Position numbers and translations under genes: made by a program. The notes under the pieces were generated by a model that ran no database searches, had not been told where the DNA came from, and saw only the letters and a list, made by a program, of their open reading frames with translations. 64,000 nucleotides of DNA from Bacteroidota bacterium (GTDB lineage: Bacteria; Bacteroidota; Bacteroidia; Flavobacteriales_D; Crocinitomicaceae), in the NCBI GenBank assembly GCA_024280295.1, contig JAJRQK010000014.1, positions 41,719-105,718 on the forward strand, written 5' to 3'. This document shows positions 9,748 to 18,349 of the stretch, piece by piece (position 1 is the first letter of the stretch; each line of letters starts with the position of its first letter).

Positions 9748-10620
9748 TTAAAATAGATGCTTCTCAGCATGATAAGACGATCTAACCAGCGGTCCACTCT
9801 CCACATATCGAAACCCCATATTAAGTCCTACTTGTTTATAAACGGCAAATTGTTCGGGGGTTACAAACTCATGAATTGGTAGATGCTTTGCAGTAGGTTG
9901 AAGATATTGCCCTAACGTTAATACATCAACACTGACACTCCTTAAATCCTCCATAGATTCGATCACTTCCTCTGGAGTTTCTCCTAACCCAAGCATTAAT
10001 CCCGACTTTGTGTTCATCCCACCTTTCTTCAACCTAAATAAAACTTCTAAGCTTCGATCGTATTTTGCTTGAATTCTGACTTCTTTGGTTAATCTACGGA
10101 TCGTTTCAAGATTGTGACTCACAATTTCTGGGGCAACATCAATAATAACTTGTAAATTCTCCCATTTACCAGCGAAGTCAGGAATGAGGGTTTCCATTGT
10201 TGTACTTGGAGACTGTTTGCGAATTGCACGAATTGTTTGCGCCCAAATTTCAGAACCTCCATCTTTTAGATCATCACGATCTACAGAAGTAATTACCGCA
10301 TGCTTCACCCCCATAGTTTTCACACTATGTGCTACTCGTCCAGGTTCAAATTCATCAACCTCATCAGGTCGTCCCGTTTTAACAGCACAAAATCCACAAG
10401 ATCGTGTACAGATATTTCCAAGAATCATAAATGTTGCGGTTCCCTCTCCCCAACATTCTCCCATATTAGGACAATTACCACTTTCACAGATTGTATGAAG
10501 CTTATGCTCATCCACTAATCCGCGTACTCGTTTGTAATTTTCTCCAGTAGGTAATTTAACACGAAGCCATTTTGGTTTCTTGATTCTTACCTTGTTTTCT
10601 CCATCTAAGAGTTCACTCAT
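9748..10620 (-). CDS. lipA: Lipoyl synthase (radical SAM)
   Basis: Inserts two sulfurs into the octanoyl chain bound to lipoyl domains. The auxiliary-cluster motif [12 protein letters not shown] and the radical SAM motif CTRSCGFC are both present, as is the C-terminal RSSYHAEK (the conserved R-S-S-Y cluster ligand region). The start at 10620 (MSELLDGE) gives 290 residues, normal for the family; an in-frame ATG at 10638 would add six residues. It is divergent from the OsmC gene, with a good -7 box in the shared spacer. Its product serves complexes that use the nearby lpdA. Confidence 0.97.
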   Translation of the reverse strand: MSELLDGENKVRIKKPKWLRVKLPTGENYKRVRGLVDEHKLHTICESGNCPNMGECWGEGTATFMILGNICTRSCGFCAVKTGRPDEVDEFEPGRVAHSVKTMGVKHAVITSVDRDDLKDGGSEIWAQTIRAIRKQSPSTTMETLIPDFAGKWENLQVIIDVAPEIVSHNLETIRRLTKEVRIQAKYDRSLEVLFRLKKGGMNTKSGLMLGLGETPEEVIESMEDLRSVSVDVLTLGQYLQPTAKHLPIHEFVTPEQFAVYKQVGLNMGFRYVESGPLVRSSYHAEKHLF

Positions 10621-10690
10621 CTTAAAATAGTTAATCAAATCAACAGACTAACGGCAAATAAAACGCTAATTTTACCGCTGAATATAAGAG

Positions 10691-10698
10691 CAAAGATA
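10691..10698 (-). promoter_or_regulatory. Candidate -7 box for lipA
   Basis: The minus strand reads TATCTTTG, an exact match to the Bacteroidota -7 consensus TAnnTTTG, about 70 bases before the lipA start. No clear TTTG -33 element lies at the usual spacing, so the call rests on the -7 box only. Confidence 0.45.
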
Positions 10699-10715
10699 CT
10701 CAAAATACAAATGAA

Positions 10716-11120
10716 ATGGCAACAGTAATAGTTGAATATTTAGGAGGACTGAGAACAAAGTGCACTCATGTGAAATCGGGTGTTGAACTAATTACTGATG
10801 CGCCTGCGGATAATAATGGGAAAGGAGAATCATTTTCCCCAACAGACTTGCTTGCAGCATCTTACGCTGCATGCATATTGACAATTGTCGGAATTTACTG
10901 TGATCAACACGAAATTTCATTTAAAGATGCTCGTGCAGAAATCATTAAGAATATGGAATCCATGCCAAGAAGAATCAGCTCGCTTGAAATATCAATTGAC
11001 TTCAGTGGAAATAACTGGAAAGAAAGGATACAAAAACGAATCATTTCTACTGCTGAATCTTGCCCTGTGGCAAAATCGGTGCATGAAGGAATGGAAATAA
11101 AAACGACTTATACATTTTAG
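10716..11120 (+). CDS. OsmC family protein (peroxiredoxin-like)
   Basis: It has 134 residues with the OsmC/Ohr fold pattern: N-terminal strands, then FSPTDLLAASYAACILTIVG with the first conserved Cys, and a second conserved Cys in ESCPVAKS. In this family the cysteine pair reduces organic hydroperoxides. The subgroup without clear Ohr features is annotated only as OsmC family, so the substrate is not assigned. It lies 3 bases before rlmB and is divergent from lipA. Confidence 0.88.
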   Translation: MATVIVEYLGGLRTKCTHVKSGVELITDAPADNNGKGESFSPTDLLAASYAACILTIVGIYCDQHEISFKDARAEIIKNMESMPRRISSLEISIDFSGNNWKERIQKRIISTAESCPVAKSVHEGMEIKTTYTF

Positions 11121-11123
11121 ATT

Positions 11124-11927
11124 ATGGGAAGATATAATAGAGAAGGTTTTGGTGAACGAGAGAAAGTTGGAGATAAAGAGAACCGAAGAAACGAGGGCAC
11201 TTACATATTTGGTGTTCGAGCGGTAATTGAAGCAATTAAGGCGGAACGTGAGATTAACAAAATTTTCATCCAAAAAGGAATGAACAAGGAGTTGTTCATG
11301 GAATTGAAATCAGCTATCGCCGGAGCAAATCATCAACTTCAATTTGTACCACCTGAAAAGCTTGATGGGATTACAGATCAAAATCATCAAGGCGTCATTG
11401 CATTTGTATCTCCAATCACTTATTACAAAGTTGAAGATGTTGTCGAAAAACTCATCGAGGAAGGTAAAAAACCTTTCATTCTTGCTTTAGACAGAATTAC
11501 TGATGTTCGCAATTTCGGTGCCATAGCAAGAACTGCTGAATGTGAAGGTGTTGATGCCATTTTGATTCCTTCGAAAGGTTCAGTTCAAGTAACTCCAGAC
11601 GCTGTTAAAACATCTGCGGGAGCATTAAACAGAATAAAAATCTGTCGTACAGATGATTTGAAAGATTCGCTTTACTATATCCAACAATGCGGACTGAGAA
11701 TAATTGGATGCACAGAAAAATCCAATACTATGTTACATAAAACAAACTTGAGAGGAGCAGTTGCAGTAATAATGGGTTCTGAAGAAAATGGAATCACATC
11801 GGATTTATTGAACTTAGCAGATGTCAATTGTACAATTCCAATGAAAGGAGAAATAGCGTCATTGAATGTTGGTGTTGCAACTGGCATGGTTTTGTATGAG
11901 AAAATGCGACAAGAACTTAATACATAA
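11124..11927 (+). CDS. rlmB: 23S rRNA 2'-O-ribose methyltransferase, RlmB-like (SpoU family)
   Basis: A SPOUT-class methyltransferase that uses SAM to methylate 23S rRNA, by family at G2251. It has 267 residues. The substrate-binding N-domain (YIFGVRAVIEAI) is followed by the catalytic SpoU motifs: motif 1 DVRNFGAIARTAE, motif 2 IMGSEENGI and motif 3 IPMKGEIASLNVGVATG, which forms the knot. The very N-terminal about 25 residues are charged and low-complexity. It starts 3 bases after the OsmC gene, so the two are an operon. TrmH-type tRNA specificity cannot be excluded by eye, but the N-domain favours RlmB. Confidence 0.9.
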   Translation: MGRYNREGFGEREKVGDKENRRNEGTYIFGVRAVIEAIKAEREINKIFIQKGMNKELFMELKSAIAGANHQLQFVPPEKLDGITDQNHQGVIAFVSPITYYKVEDVVEKLIEEGKKPFILALDRITDVRNFGAIARTAECEGVDAILIPSKGSVQVTPDAVKTSAGALNRIKICRTDDLKDSLYYIQQCGLRIIGCTEKSNTMLHKTNLRGAVAVIMGSEENGITSDLLNLADVNCTIPMKGEIASLNVGVATGMVLYEKMRQELNT

Positions 11928-11934
11928 CAGCACT

Positions 11935-12405
11935 ATGAAGTATTCAATAATAATCCTTTTAGTACTTTTTGCTTCTAAAAATAGTTATGCGCAATTACCC
12001 TCTAAATCCAAGAAATTAGTTGGAACTTGGGCATATAAAGAAGGCTCTGGGTTTGAAACTTGGGAATTGAACAATGAAGAACTTGTAGGTAGTGCTTATC
12101 GAATAAATAACAAAACTAAAGATACTTCTAAGGTTGAGGAAATGCATGTTAGAAGACCAAACAAAAAGTTACTTTATATTACGGAGACTTATAATATTAT
12201 GAGTGATTCACTGATAACTCGCAAACAAAACTTCGTTGCCGATGGGCGGAAAATGAAATTTTTCAATCTTGAGAATCAAACTCCTCATAGCATTGAGTAC
12301 AAATTTGGTTTTTTCTCTAAGAATAAATTGAAAGTGAAAATTCATTACGGTCCTTATGACAAACCTATTACCTTGATTCTTTTTCGGCATCCTCCCTTTT
12401 TCTAA
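11935..12405 (+). CDS. Secreted protein resembling DUF6265, function unknown
   Basis: The ATG at 11935 gives 156 residues starting with a clean signal peptide (KYSIIILLVLFASKNSYAQ); the frame runs further upstream into rlmB but that start would overlap rlmB and hide the signal. The mature part begins LVGTWAYKEGSGFETWEL and is predicted all-beta, like the small lipocalin-type DUF6265 proteins. It lies 7 bases after rlmB and may be read with it, and it is convergent with the YjjG-like gene with a gap of 2 bases. No function can be given. Confidence 0.65.
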   Translation: MKYSIIILLVLFASKNSYAQLPSKSKKLVGTWAYKEGSGFETWELNNEELVGSAYRINNKTKDTSKVEEMHVRRPNKKLLYITETYNIMSDSLITRKQNFVADGRKMKFFNLENQTPHSIEYKFGFFSKNKLKVKIHYGPYDKPITLILFRHPPFF

Positions 12406-12407
12406 GG

Positions 12408-13103
12408 TTACATCCACGATAGCATTTCAGGGATTTGGTCTAACTTGTGTATGTGCCATTTATGAGCGCCCTCTCGGTGGATTTTTTCTGGGTCGAATAA
12501 AATTGCTTTCATCCCTGCGTTTTCAGCACCTTTGATATCAGCTTCGTAACTATCTCCTATCATCACGCTTTTTGGAATTGTTGCATTTGCCATGTCTAAA
12601 GCAGTATCGAAAACAATTCGAGCGGGCTTACTCTGCCCAACCTCTTCTGAGCATAAAATAACATCGAAGAAGGGCAAGAGGCCACTCTTCTCCAGTTTGA
12701 TGAATTGAACTTCTTTGAATCCATTGGTGATAATATGGAGTTCAAAGTCATTATCCTTCAACTTTTGCAAGGTCTCAATCGTGTTTGGAAAGAGTTGTGT
12801 CTGATAAGGCGAGAGATTCACATAACCATCCGACATTTTTACTGTCAACTCATCACTTTCCACTTCAAAATGAGCAAGAGTATCCTTAAATCGTTTAGTC
12901 CTCAATATGTCTTTTGTGATCCTTCCTTTCGAATACTGATACCACAAATCGGCATTTATTTTCTTGTACTTCGTATGAAATGAACGAAAAGATCTCAAGT
13001 AATTGTGAAGATCTAATTCATTGAATAGAATTTCAAGAGCAGTTTCAGAATTCTTTTCAAAATCCCAAAGAGTACGATCTAAATCAAAAAATAAATGCTT
13101 CAT
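12408..13103 (-). CDS. HAD phosphatase, YjjG family (noncanonical nucleotidase)
   Basis: It has 231 residues from the ATG at 13103. HAD motif I DLDRTLWD is at the N-terminus (nucleophile Asp), motif II is ITNG, the motif III lysine is in GQSKPA, and motif IV is MIGDSYEADIKGA. The cap insertion length fits YjjG, which dephosphorylates noncanonical pyrimidine nucleoside monophosphates. The frame is open upstream for 49 more codons, but those lie inside the preceding gene. Its ATG overlaps the upstream stop (ATGA), which indicates translational coupling to the membrane protein and upp. Confidence 0.88.
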   Translation of the reverse strand: MKHLFFDLDRTLWDFEKNSETALEILFNELDLHNYLRSFRSFHTKYKKINADLWYQYSKGRITKDILRTKRFKDTLAHFEVESDELTVKMSDGYVNLSPYQTQLFPNTIETLQKLKDNDFELHIITNGFKEVQFIKLEKSGLLPFFDVILCSEEVGQSKPARIVFDTALDMANATIPKSVMIGDSYEADIKGAENAGMKAILFDPEKIHREGAHKWHIHKLDQIPEMLSWM

Positions 13104-13564
13104 GAGAACAAAAGAAATGCGATTCCGGTTGTAAGGATTCCATTTATGAACATCCCTGCGACTATCAGCGGATACGTTCGTCGATCGTGACCATAGAACT
13201 TGGCTGTAATTATAGTCCCTATTGGTACAGAAAGTAAAAATGGGATCCAAAATGAGATTCCAACAATTCCTAGTCTTGATTTCATTCTGATAATGAAGCG
13301 GTTTGTCTTAGTGAATTTCTTCTTCAATTTAAACGGTGTTCCATCTTTATGAGATTTGGCTTTCTTAGCTTCATACTTTGCTTCAGCGCGATTAATGAAA
13401 TAGCTTCCAGAATAGAAAAATATTGCTGATCCAAATATCCCTCCTGCTACACAAGAAAAATAAGTTTCAAAAAATGTTAATCCAGCCGCAGGTCCACCCA
13501 AAGGGGTAAACATGAACTTAATCGTCGATAGGAGAAAAAATCCAGAGAGTAGTGCCCAGTTCAT
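13100..13564 (-). CDS. Small membrane protein, function unknown
   Basis: It has 154 residues with about four membrane segments (residues 2-20, 32-52, 100-120 and 130-152) and a long basic cytosolic loop between the second and third (AKYEAKKAKSHKDG, LKKKFTKTNRF). It resembles small multi-pass proteins seen widely in Flavobacteriia, but I cannot name a family. It begins 3 bases after the upp stop and its stop overlaps the YjjG-like start, so the three genes form one transcript. Confidence 0.7.
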   Translation of the reverse strand: MNWALLSGFFLLSTIKFMFTPLGGPAAGLTFFETYFSCVAGGIFGSAIFFYSGSYFINRAEAKYEAKKAKSHKDGTPFKLKKKFTKTNRFIIRMKSRLGIVGISFWIPFLLSVPIGTIITAKFYGHDRRTYPLIVAGMFINGILTTGIAFLLFS

Positions 13565-13567
13565 GCG

Positions 13568-14215
13568 TTAACACTTTACACCATAAGCAAGATCACCTGC
13601 ATCTCCTAGACCTGGCACAATATAAGATTGAGCTGTAAGCTCAGTATCAATCGCGCCGATAAAATATTCAGTTGTAGGAGGTAAATGCATCTTACAATAG
13701 TCCAACGCATCAGGAGTTGCAATTGCTGCTACCACATAAGTTTTAATTGGGATTCCCTGTTGCAAGATTGCTTTATATACTGTGACCATAGATCCACCTG
13801 TAGCCAACATTGGGTCGCTAATTATTAGAATTTTATTATCAATTCGAGGTGCTGCAATGTACTCAACGTAGATTTCGAAATCTTCAGCAGTGGTGTGCTT
13901 TCTGTACGCCGAAACAAATGCACTTTCAGCTCGATCAAAATAATTCAACAAGCCTTGATGCATTCCTAGTCCTGCTCGCAATATAGTTGCCAAAACAGGT
14001 TGAGATTCTAATACAGGAATATTTGTCTGTCCTAGTGGAGTTGTTACTTCTCGATCCACATAAGGCAACTCTTTTGATAACTCGTATCCAATTACTTCGG
14101 CTATGCGTTCAAGATTTCTACGGAAACGCATTGGGTCGTCTTGAATTTCAACATCTCTGATCTCAGCCAAAAAAGTAGATAAGATTGAGTTGGTCTTGGA
14201 AAAATTATGAATCAT
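13568..14215 (-). CDS. upp: Uracil phosphoribosyltransferase
   Basis: Pyrimidine salvage: uracil plus PRPP gives UMP and pyrophosphate. It has 215 residues. The PRPP-binding loop is ILIISDPMLATGGSMV, and the conserved uracil-binding C-terminus YIVPGLGDAGDLAYG is present. The segment QPVLATILRAGLGMHQGLL also matches the family. It is the first gene of a three-gene minus-strand operon with a membrane protein and a YjjG-like nucleotidase, a grouping that suggests pyrimidine nucleotide clean-up and salvage. It is divergent from the ABC exporter. Confidence 0.95.
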   Translation of the reverse strand: MIHNFSKTNSILSTFLAEIRDVEIQDDPMRFRRNLERIAEVIGYELSKELPYVDREVTTPLGQTNIPVLESQPVLATILRAGLGMHQGLLNYFDRAESAFVSAYRKHTTAEDFEIYVEYIAAPRIDNKILIISDPMLATGGSMVTVYKAILQQGIPIKTYVVAAIATPDALDYCKMHLPPTTEYFIGAIDTELTAQSYIVPGLGDAGDLAYGVKC

Positions 14216-14390
14216 TGCCGTTCTTTTGGGTAAAGTTAGTTGAATTTTGGGAGATTTCTTTACGTTGATTTGTGTTTTTTTATCGACAATACTCGTAAGA
14301 CCTTCTGTACTTTTTCGTTTAAAATAATGAAAGAAGAAGATTCAAGAATATATCTGCTCAATTTTATATTCGTAGGATTCAGTAAATCGT

Positions 14391-14398
14391 TACTTTTG
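14391..14398 (+). promoter_or_regulatory. -7 box immediately before the ABC exporter start
   Basis: TACTTTTG exactly matches TAnnTTTG and ends 5 bases before the ATG at 14404. If used, transcription would begin at or next to the start codon, giving a leaderless message. No good -33 TTTG was found at the expected distance. Confidence 0.4.
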
Positions 14399-14403
14399 CT
14401 TGG

Positions 14404-16191
14404 ATGGCAAAAAAGAATAAGTTAAATATGATAGTTTTCAAACGGCTCTTGTCGTATTGGAAAAACTATCGACGGCTCTTCATTATTGCTGTTGCTTGCA
14501 CCTTGATTTTAGCAATTTTAGGTCCAATAAGACCAATGCTAATAGGGTATATGGTTAACAAATACATCACCCCAGAAAGTGGTGTAAATGAAAGTATGCT
14601 ATTGACTTGGAGTTTAATCATTGCAGGGTTACTTGTAATGGAGTCTCTTTTTCAATTTATTGCAGCCTATTTTTCGAACCTATTCGCCCAATCAATCATT
14701 CGGGATATTCGCAAACAACTCATGCGAAAGATCCTCACATTTAAAATGCATTATTTTGATCGAACGCCAATTGGAGCTCTTGTAACAAGAGTAGTTCCTG
14801 ATTTAGAAGCAATTACTGAAGTGTTTTCTGCTGGATTCATGGCAATCATGGGAGATCTACTTGCATTGTTCGTTATCATTGGTGTAATGTTTTTCATAAA
14901 TTGGGAATTGAGTTTAATGATTTTGATTCCTATTCCTATTTTGATCGTAGCTACGCGCATTTTCGCACGAGTAATTCGGAAAACATTACAACAAGAGTCC
15001 AAAGCAGTTACCAAGCTCAACACTTTTGTACAAGAACGCTTGTCTGGTATGTCCCTTGTTCAATTATTTAATCGTCAAAAAAAAGAATATACCAAATTCG
15101 AGAGTATCAATAGGGAACATCGCCAAGCACATGTAAATGCAATCTGGGCTTACTCAATATTCTTCCCAATTGTTGAAATTTTAAGTTCGCTTTCAATCGC
15201 ACTAATGCTAGTATGGGTATCAATGTCAGCTATTGGTATTACCGGAGTGGAAATTAAAGAAAATTTTGGCGAAGTTGTATCTTTTACACTTTGGGTTTAC
15301 ATGCTTTATCGACCAGTACGACAAATGGCTGACAAATTCAACATTTTACAACGTGGAACAGTGCGCGCTGAACGAGTCTTTGAAATTCTCGATCTTGAAG
15401 AAAATATTCAAAATGAAGGGTCAATTACTGATTGTGACTTTAGTCAAAAAATCACCTTCAATAATGTTTATTTCGCTTATAAAAAAAACGACTGGGTTTT
15501 AAAGGAAATCAACCTTGAAATTGAACCTGGATCAACCGTGGCGTTTGTTGGAGCTACTGGTGCGGGGAAAAGTTCACTAGTTGGACTTCTTGGAAGATTC
15601 TACGAGTACCAAAGAGGTGAGATTAAAATAGGTTCTTCTCCACTTCGAGATATTGAACTTGATTTTTTACGAAAAAATATCGCGATCGTACTTCAAGATG
15701 TCTTTCTTTTTTCCGATAGCATACATAACAACATTACTCTTGGCAACATGTCAATTTCAAGAGAACAGGTTGAAAAAGCAGCAAAAGCAGTTGGGGCTCA
15801 CGATTTTATTAGTAAACTACCTAATAGCTACGATTATCAAGTAGGTGAGCGAGGTGGAGTATTGTCCGTTGGACAGCGACAATTATTGGCTTTTATTCGT
15901 GCGTATGTTTACAATCCTCGCATTCTAATTTTAGATGAAGCAACTTCAAGCGTTGATAATGAGTCTGAAGAAGCAATTCAAAAAGCTACGGAAAAACTGA
16001 CTAAAGGGAGAACGGCAATTGTGATTGCTCATCGACTTTCGACGATACAATCTGCTGACAAAATTGTTGTCCTCGATAAAGGAGAGATAAAAGAACAAGG
16101 AACACAATCTGAATTAATAAAATTGAATGGCTACTACAAAACATTGCACGATATGCAGTTTTCGGAGGAAATAGTCGATACAAAAATATAA
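14404..16191 (+). CDS. ABC exporter half-transporter, MsbA/MDR-like
   Basis: It has 595 residues with the fused layout of type IV exporters: a six-helix membrane domain (about residues 1-330) followed by the ATPase. Walker A is VGATGAGKSSL, the Q-loop is AIVLQDVFLF, the signature is LSVGQRQ, Walker B is ILILDEATSSVD, and the H-loop is IVIAHRLST. It would act as a homodimer or with a partner half not found here. The substrate (lipid, drug or peptide) cannot be read from the sequence. The following gene starts 5 bases downstream and encodes a solute-binding-fold protein. Confidence 0.93.
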   Translation: MAKKNKLNMIVFKRLLSYWKNYRRLFIIAVACTLILAILGPIRPMLIGYMVNKYITPESGVNESMLLTWSLIIAGLLVMESLFQFIAAYFSNLFAQSIIRDIRKQLMRKILTFKMHYFDRTPIGALVTRVVPDLEAITEVFSAGFMAIMGDLLALFVIIGVMFFINWELSLMILIPIPILIVATRIFARVIRKTLQQESKAVTKLNTFVQERLSGMSLVQLFNRQKKEYTKFESINREHRQAHVNAIWAYSIFFPIVEILSSLSIALMLVWVSMSAIGITGVEIKENFGEVVSFTLWVYMLYRPVRQMADKFNILQRGTVRAERVFEILDLEENIQNEGSITDCDFSQKITFNNVYFAYKKNDWVLKEINLEIEPGSTVAFVGATGAGKSSLVGLLGRFYEYQRGEIKIGSSPLRDIELDFLRKNIAIVLQDVFLFSDSIHNNITLGNMSISREQVEKAAKAVGAHDFISKLPNSYDYQVGERGGVLSVGQRQLLAFIRAYVYNPRILILDEATSSVDNESEEAIQKATEKLTKGRTAIVIAHRLSTIQSADKIVVLDKGEIKEQGTQSELIKLNGYYKTLHDMQFSEEIVDTKI

Positions 16192-16196
16192 GAACT

Positions 16197-17051
16197 ATGC
16201 TAGGATTTAAAATTGGTGGCGTGCCTGAGCATTTCAATCTACCATGGCGCATGGGAATTGAAGAAGGGAAGTTCCAAGAAAAGGGAATTCAACTTCACTG
16301 GAGTGATATGGGAGGTGGAACAGGACAAATGATCCGTGGACTTGAGAATAAAACACTCGATGTTGCCATTGTTCTTACCGAAGGAATTACTCTCGCAATT
16401 TTACAAGGATTGGATGCTAAGTTGATTCGTATTTATGTCACCACACCTCTTCATTGGGGAGTACATGTGCCGTATAAATCTGACATCAACTCCATTCGTG
16501 ATTTGGAAAATCAAACGTTCGCAATTTCAAGAGAAGGTTCCGGCTCGCACTTGATGAGCTATGTTTTGGCAAGCCAAGAAGGATGGGACACAACAAAATT
16601 GAAATTCAATATTATTGGAGACATTTATGGCGGTTTATGGGCACTCGAAAATAATGAAGCTCAAGGTTTCTTGTGGGAAAAATCAACGACGCATCCATAC
16701 ACTGAACAAGAAAAATGTCGCTATGTTGGTGAAGTTGTTACTCCATGGCCCTGTTTTGTTATTGCAGTTCGAACAGAAGTTTATGAAAAGCATAAAGATA
16801 AATTGGATGAAATGTGTGACATTGTTGCACAGAGAGCACTCGATTTAAAACACAATGAAAATGCAAGCGAGTTAATTAGCTGGAGATATAATCTTAGGCA
16901 TCGACATGTAATTAATTGGTTAAGTGAAACTGAATGGAACTATGAAGGAATCAAATATCCATTGGCGTTCGATAAAACGGTATCGTATTTATTGAAGTTG
17001 GGATTATTGAAAGAGGATGAGGCAGATGATTGGCGAGAGAAGCTTTTTTAG
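16197..17051 (+). CDS. Periplasmic-binding-protein-like fold protein without signal peptide
   Basis: It has 284 residues with the type II solute-binding layout of the NMT1/THI5/SsuA-like group: KIGGVPEHFNLPWRMGIEEGKF at the N-terminus, GTGQMIRGLENKTLDVAIVLTEG, and the ligand-loop pattern AISREGSGSHLMSYVLA. There is no signal peptide or lipobox, and the first strand starts at residue 3, so the protein should be cytosolic. It may therefore be a cytosolic sensor or enzyme rather than a transport receptor. It follows the ABC exporter by 5 bases. An importer permease is not present, and the ligand is unknown. Confidence 0.75.
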   Translation: MLGFKIGGVPEHFNLPWRMGIEEGKFQEKGIQLHWSDMGGGTGQMIRGLENKTLDVAIVLTEGITLAILQGLDAKLIRIYVTTPLHWGVHVPYKSDINSIRDLENQTFAISREGSGSHLMSYVLASQEGWDTTKLKFNIIGDIYGGLWALENNEAQGFLWEKSTTHPYTEQEKCRYVGEVVTPWPCFVIAVRTEVYEKHKDKLDEMCDIVAQRALDLKHNENASELISWRYNLRHRHVINWLSETEWNYEGIKYPLAFDKTVSYLLKLGLLKEDEADDWREKLF

Positions 17052-17182
17052 AGAAAGATCGACTTTAAGATTAGAAGATATTAAGACTGAAAGATAAATC
17101 GAGTTTTTTCAGATGATGATGGAATGTGGAGGAGAGAGTTCAGCATAACTGCAAAAAAGACACGAGGGCATAAAAAAGAAGA
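17052..17182. other. AAGAT-rich spacer before hemH
   Basis: A gene-free spacer of 131 bases. Its first half holds imperfect AAGAT/TTAAGA units, including AGAAGATATTAAGACTGAAAG. A very similar string occurs at 53146-53235. No RNA gene or clear promoter was seen. Confidence 0.4.
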
Positions 17183-18223
17183 ATGAAGCAGAATAAAATG
17201 AACATGCGAACGGGTGTATTGATTGTGCAGCTTGGGACTCCTGATAGTCCGAAAACAAATGATGTACGCAGGTATTTGACAGAATTTCTAAATGACCCAA
17301 GAGTGATTGATTTACCTTGGTTAGGACGGAAATTGCTTGTAAATGGTGTCATTGTTCCTTTTCGATCACCGAAATCTGCTAAAATATATCGAGAATTATG
17401 GGATTTAGGAGGTGGAACATCACCTTTGATTTCACATACGGAAAATGTTGTTTTAAAACTCAAGAAACGATTCAATGATGAAGACATAGATGTACATCTA
17501 GCAATGCGTTATCAAAACCCATCGATGTATGATGTACTTGAACAAATGCGAATGCAAAGTTACGATCATATCATTATTGTTCCGATGTATCCACAATACG
17601 CAAGTGCTTCATCAGGGTCCACTGCAGAATTAGCCATGAAAATCATGCAAAAATGGTGGGCAGTTCCAAACTTAAGTATTGTAGGTCAATTTTGGAATCG
17701 AAATGGTTTTATTGACTCAATAATAGAGCGAGCAAAAGAATTTGACCTTGCCAATTACGACCATATTTTATTTTCTTATCATGGATTGCCAATTCGGCAT
17801 GTGGATAAGGCGCACCCTGAAGGTAAACTTTGTTCTGACGGTTCATGTGAAATAGAAATCAATGAAGATAGCACAATGTGCTACAAGGCTGCGTGCTATG
17901 GAACAACAAGGTTATTAGTCAAAAAACTAGACTTGAAAGAGGGCGATTATACTGTTTGCTTTCAATCACGCTTAAATAAAAAGTGGTTAACACCTTTCGC
18001 CGACGAAGTAGTTCAAGAACTTGGAGTTAAAGGTTCAAAACGACTCTTAGTCTTCAGTCCTGCATTTGTTGCTGACTGCCTTGAAACACTTGTGGAAATA
18101 GGCGGAGAATATCAAGAATTATTCGAAGAAAAAGGCGGAAATCATGTCCAATTAGTGCCAAGTTCAAATGATCATTCACGCTTTATTGATTGTCTGGAAG
18201 AAATCATTCGTGAAAAACTATAA
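17183..18223 (+). CDS. hemH: Ferrochelatase
   Basis: Inserts ferrous iron into protoporphyrin IX, or coproporphyrin III in other lineages, to make heme. It has 346 residues from the ATG at 17183; in-frame ATGs at 17198 and 17204 are also possible, and the conserved part starts GVLIVQLGTPDSP. The catalytic His is in LFSYHGLP, and the acidic site lies in the late segment ADCLETLVEIGGEY. A four-cysteine insertion (CSDGSC, CYKAAC) precedes the region GDYTVCFQSRL. It stands alone on the plus strand, followed by a structured intergenic element. Confidence 0.96.
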   Translation: MKQNKMNMRTGVLIVQLGTPDSPKTNDVRRYLTEFLNDPRVIDLPWLGRKLLVNGVIVPFRSPKSAKIYRELWDLGGGTSPLISHTENVVLKLKKRFNDEDIDVHLAMRYQNPSMYDVLEQMRMQSYDHIIIVPMYPQYASASSGSTAELAMKIMQKWWAVPNLSIVGQFWNRNGFIDSIIERAKEFDLANYDHILFSYHGLPIRHVDKAHPEGKLCSDGSCEIEINEDSTMCYKAACYGTTRLLVKKLDLKEGDYTVCFQSRLNKKWLTPFADEVVQELGVKGSKRLLVFSPAFVADCLETLVEIGGEYQELFEEKGGNHVQLVPSSNDHSRFIDCLEEIIREKL

Positions 18224-18228
18224 TCTTC

Positions 18229-18315
18229 GCGTTAATGATGGTAGCGACATCCTTTTTTTGCAAAAAAGATACAGTGGACAGCATGCAGGATCACTTTTTC
18301 AGTGGAACTGAACGC
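18229..18315. repeat. Structured intergenic element after hemH, flavobacterial dispersed-repeat type
   Basis: Six bases after the hemH stop, an 87-base stretch is bounded by complementary GCGTT (18229-18233) and AACGC (18311-18315). It contains an inner hairpin ATCC-TTTTTT-TGC-AAAAAA-GAT, two related AGCGACA/AGTGGACA strings, and a small CAGT-GGA-ACTG hairpin. From memory, intergenic elements with this order (GCGTT...ATCCTTTT-GC-AAAAGAT...GCGGACAGC...GGATC...GAACGCC) recur in flavobacterial genomes, but I could not search. It sits between convergent genes, consistent with a 3'-end or terminator-like role. Confidence 0.5.
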
Positions 18316-18349
18316 CCAAAACATTGATAAATTACAGAAATCTAATCGA

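Noticed and set aside
12408..13250. A longer version of the YjjG-like protein beginning at 13250
   Set aside because: The extra 49 codons lie inside the upstream membrane-protein gene and lack HAD features; the ATG at 13103 precedes motif I by four residues and overlaps the upstream stop.
14240..14425. A 61-codon frame before the ABC exporter gene
   Set aside because: It overlaps the exporter start in another frame and its composition (Phe/Ile/Leu-rich without pattern) reflects A/T-rich spacer DNA.
18253..18270. Poly-T/poly-A palindrome read as a stand-alone terminator for hemH
   Set aside because: The stem has no G/C pairs apart from its tip and it is part of a larger element with paired ends, so a simple terminator call is not justified.
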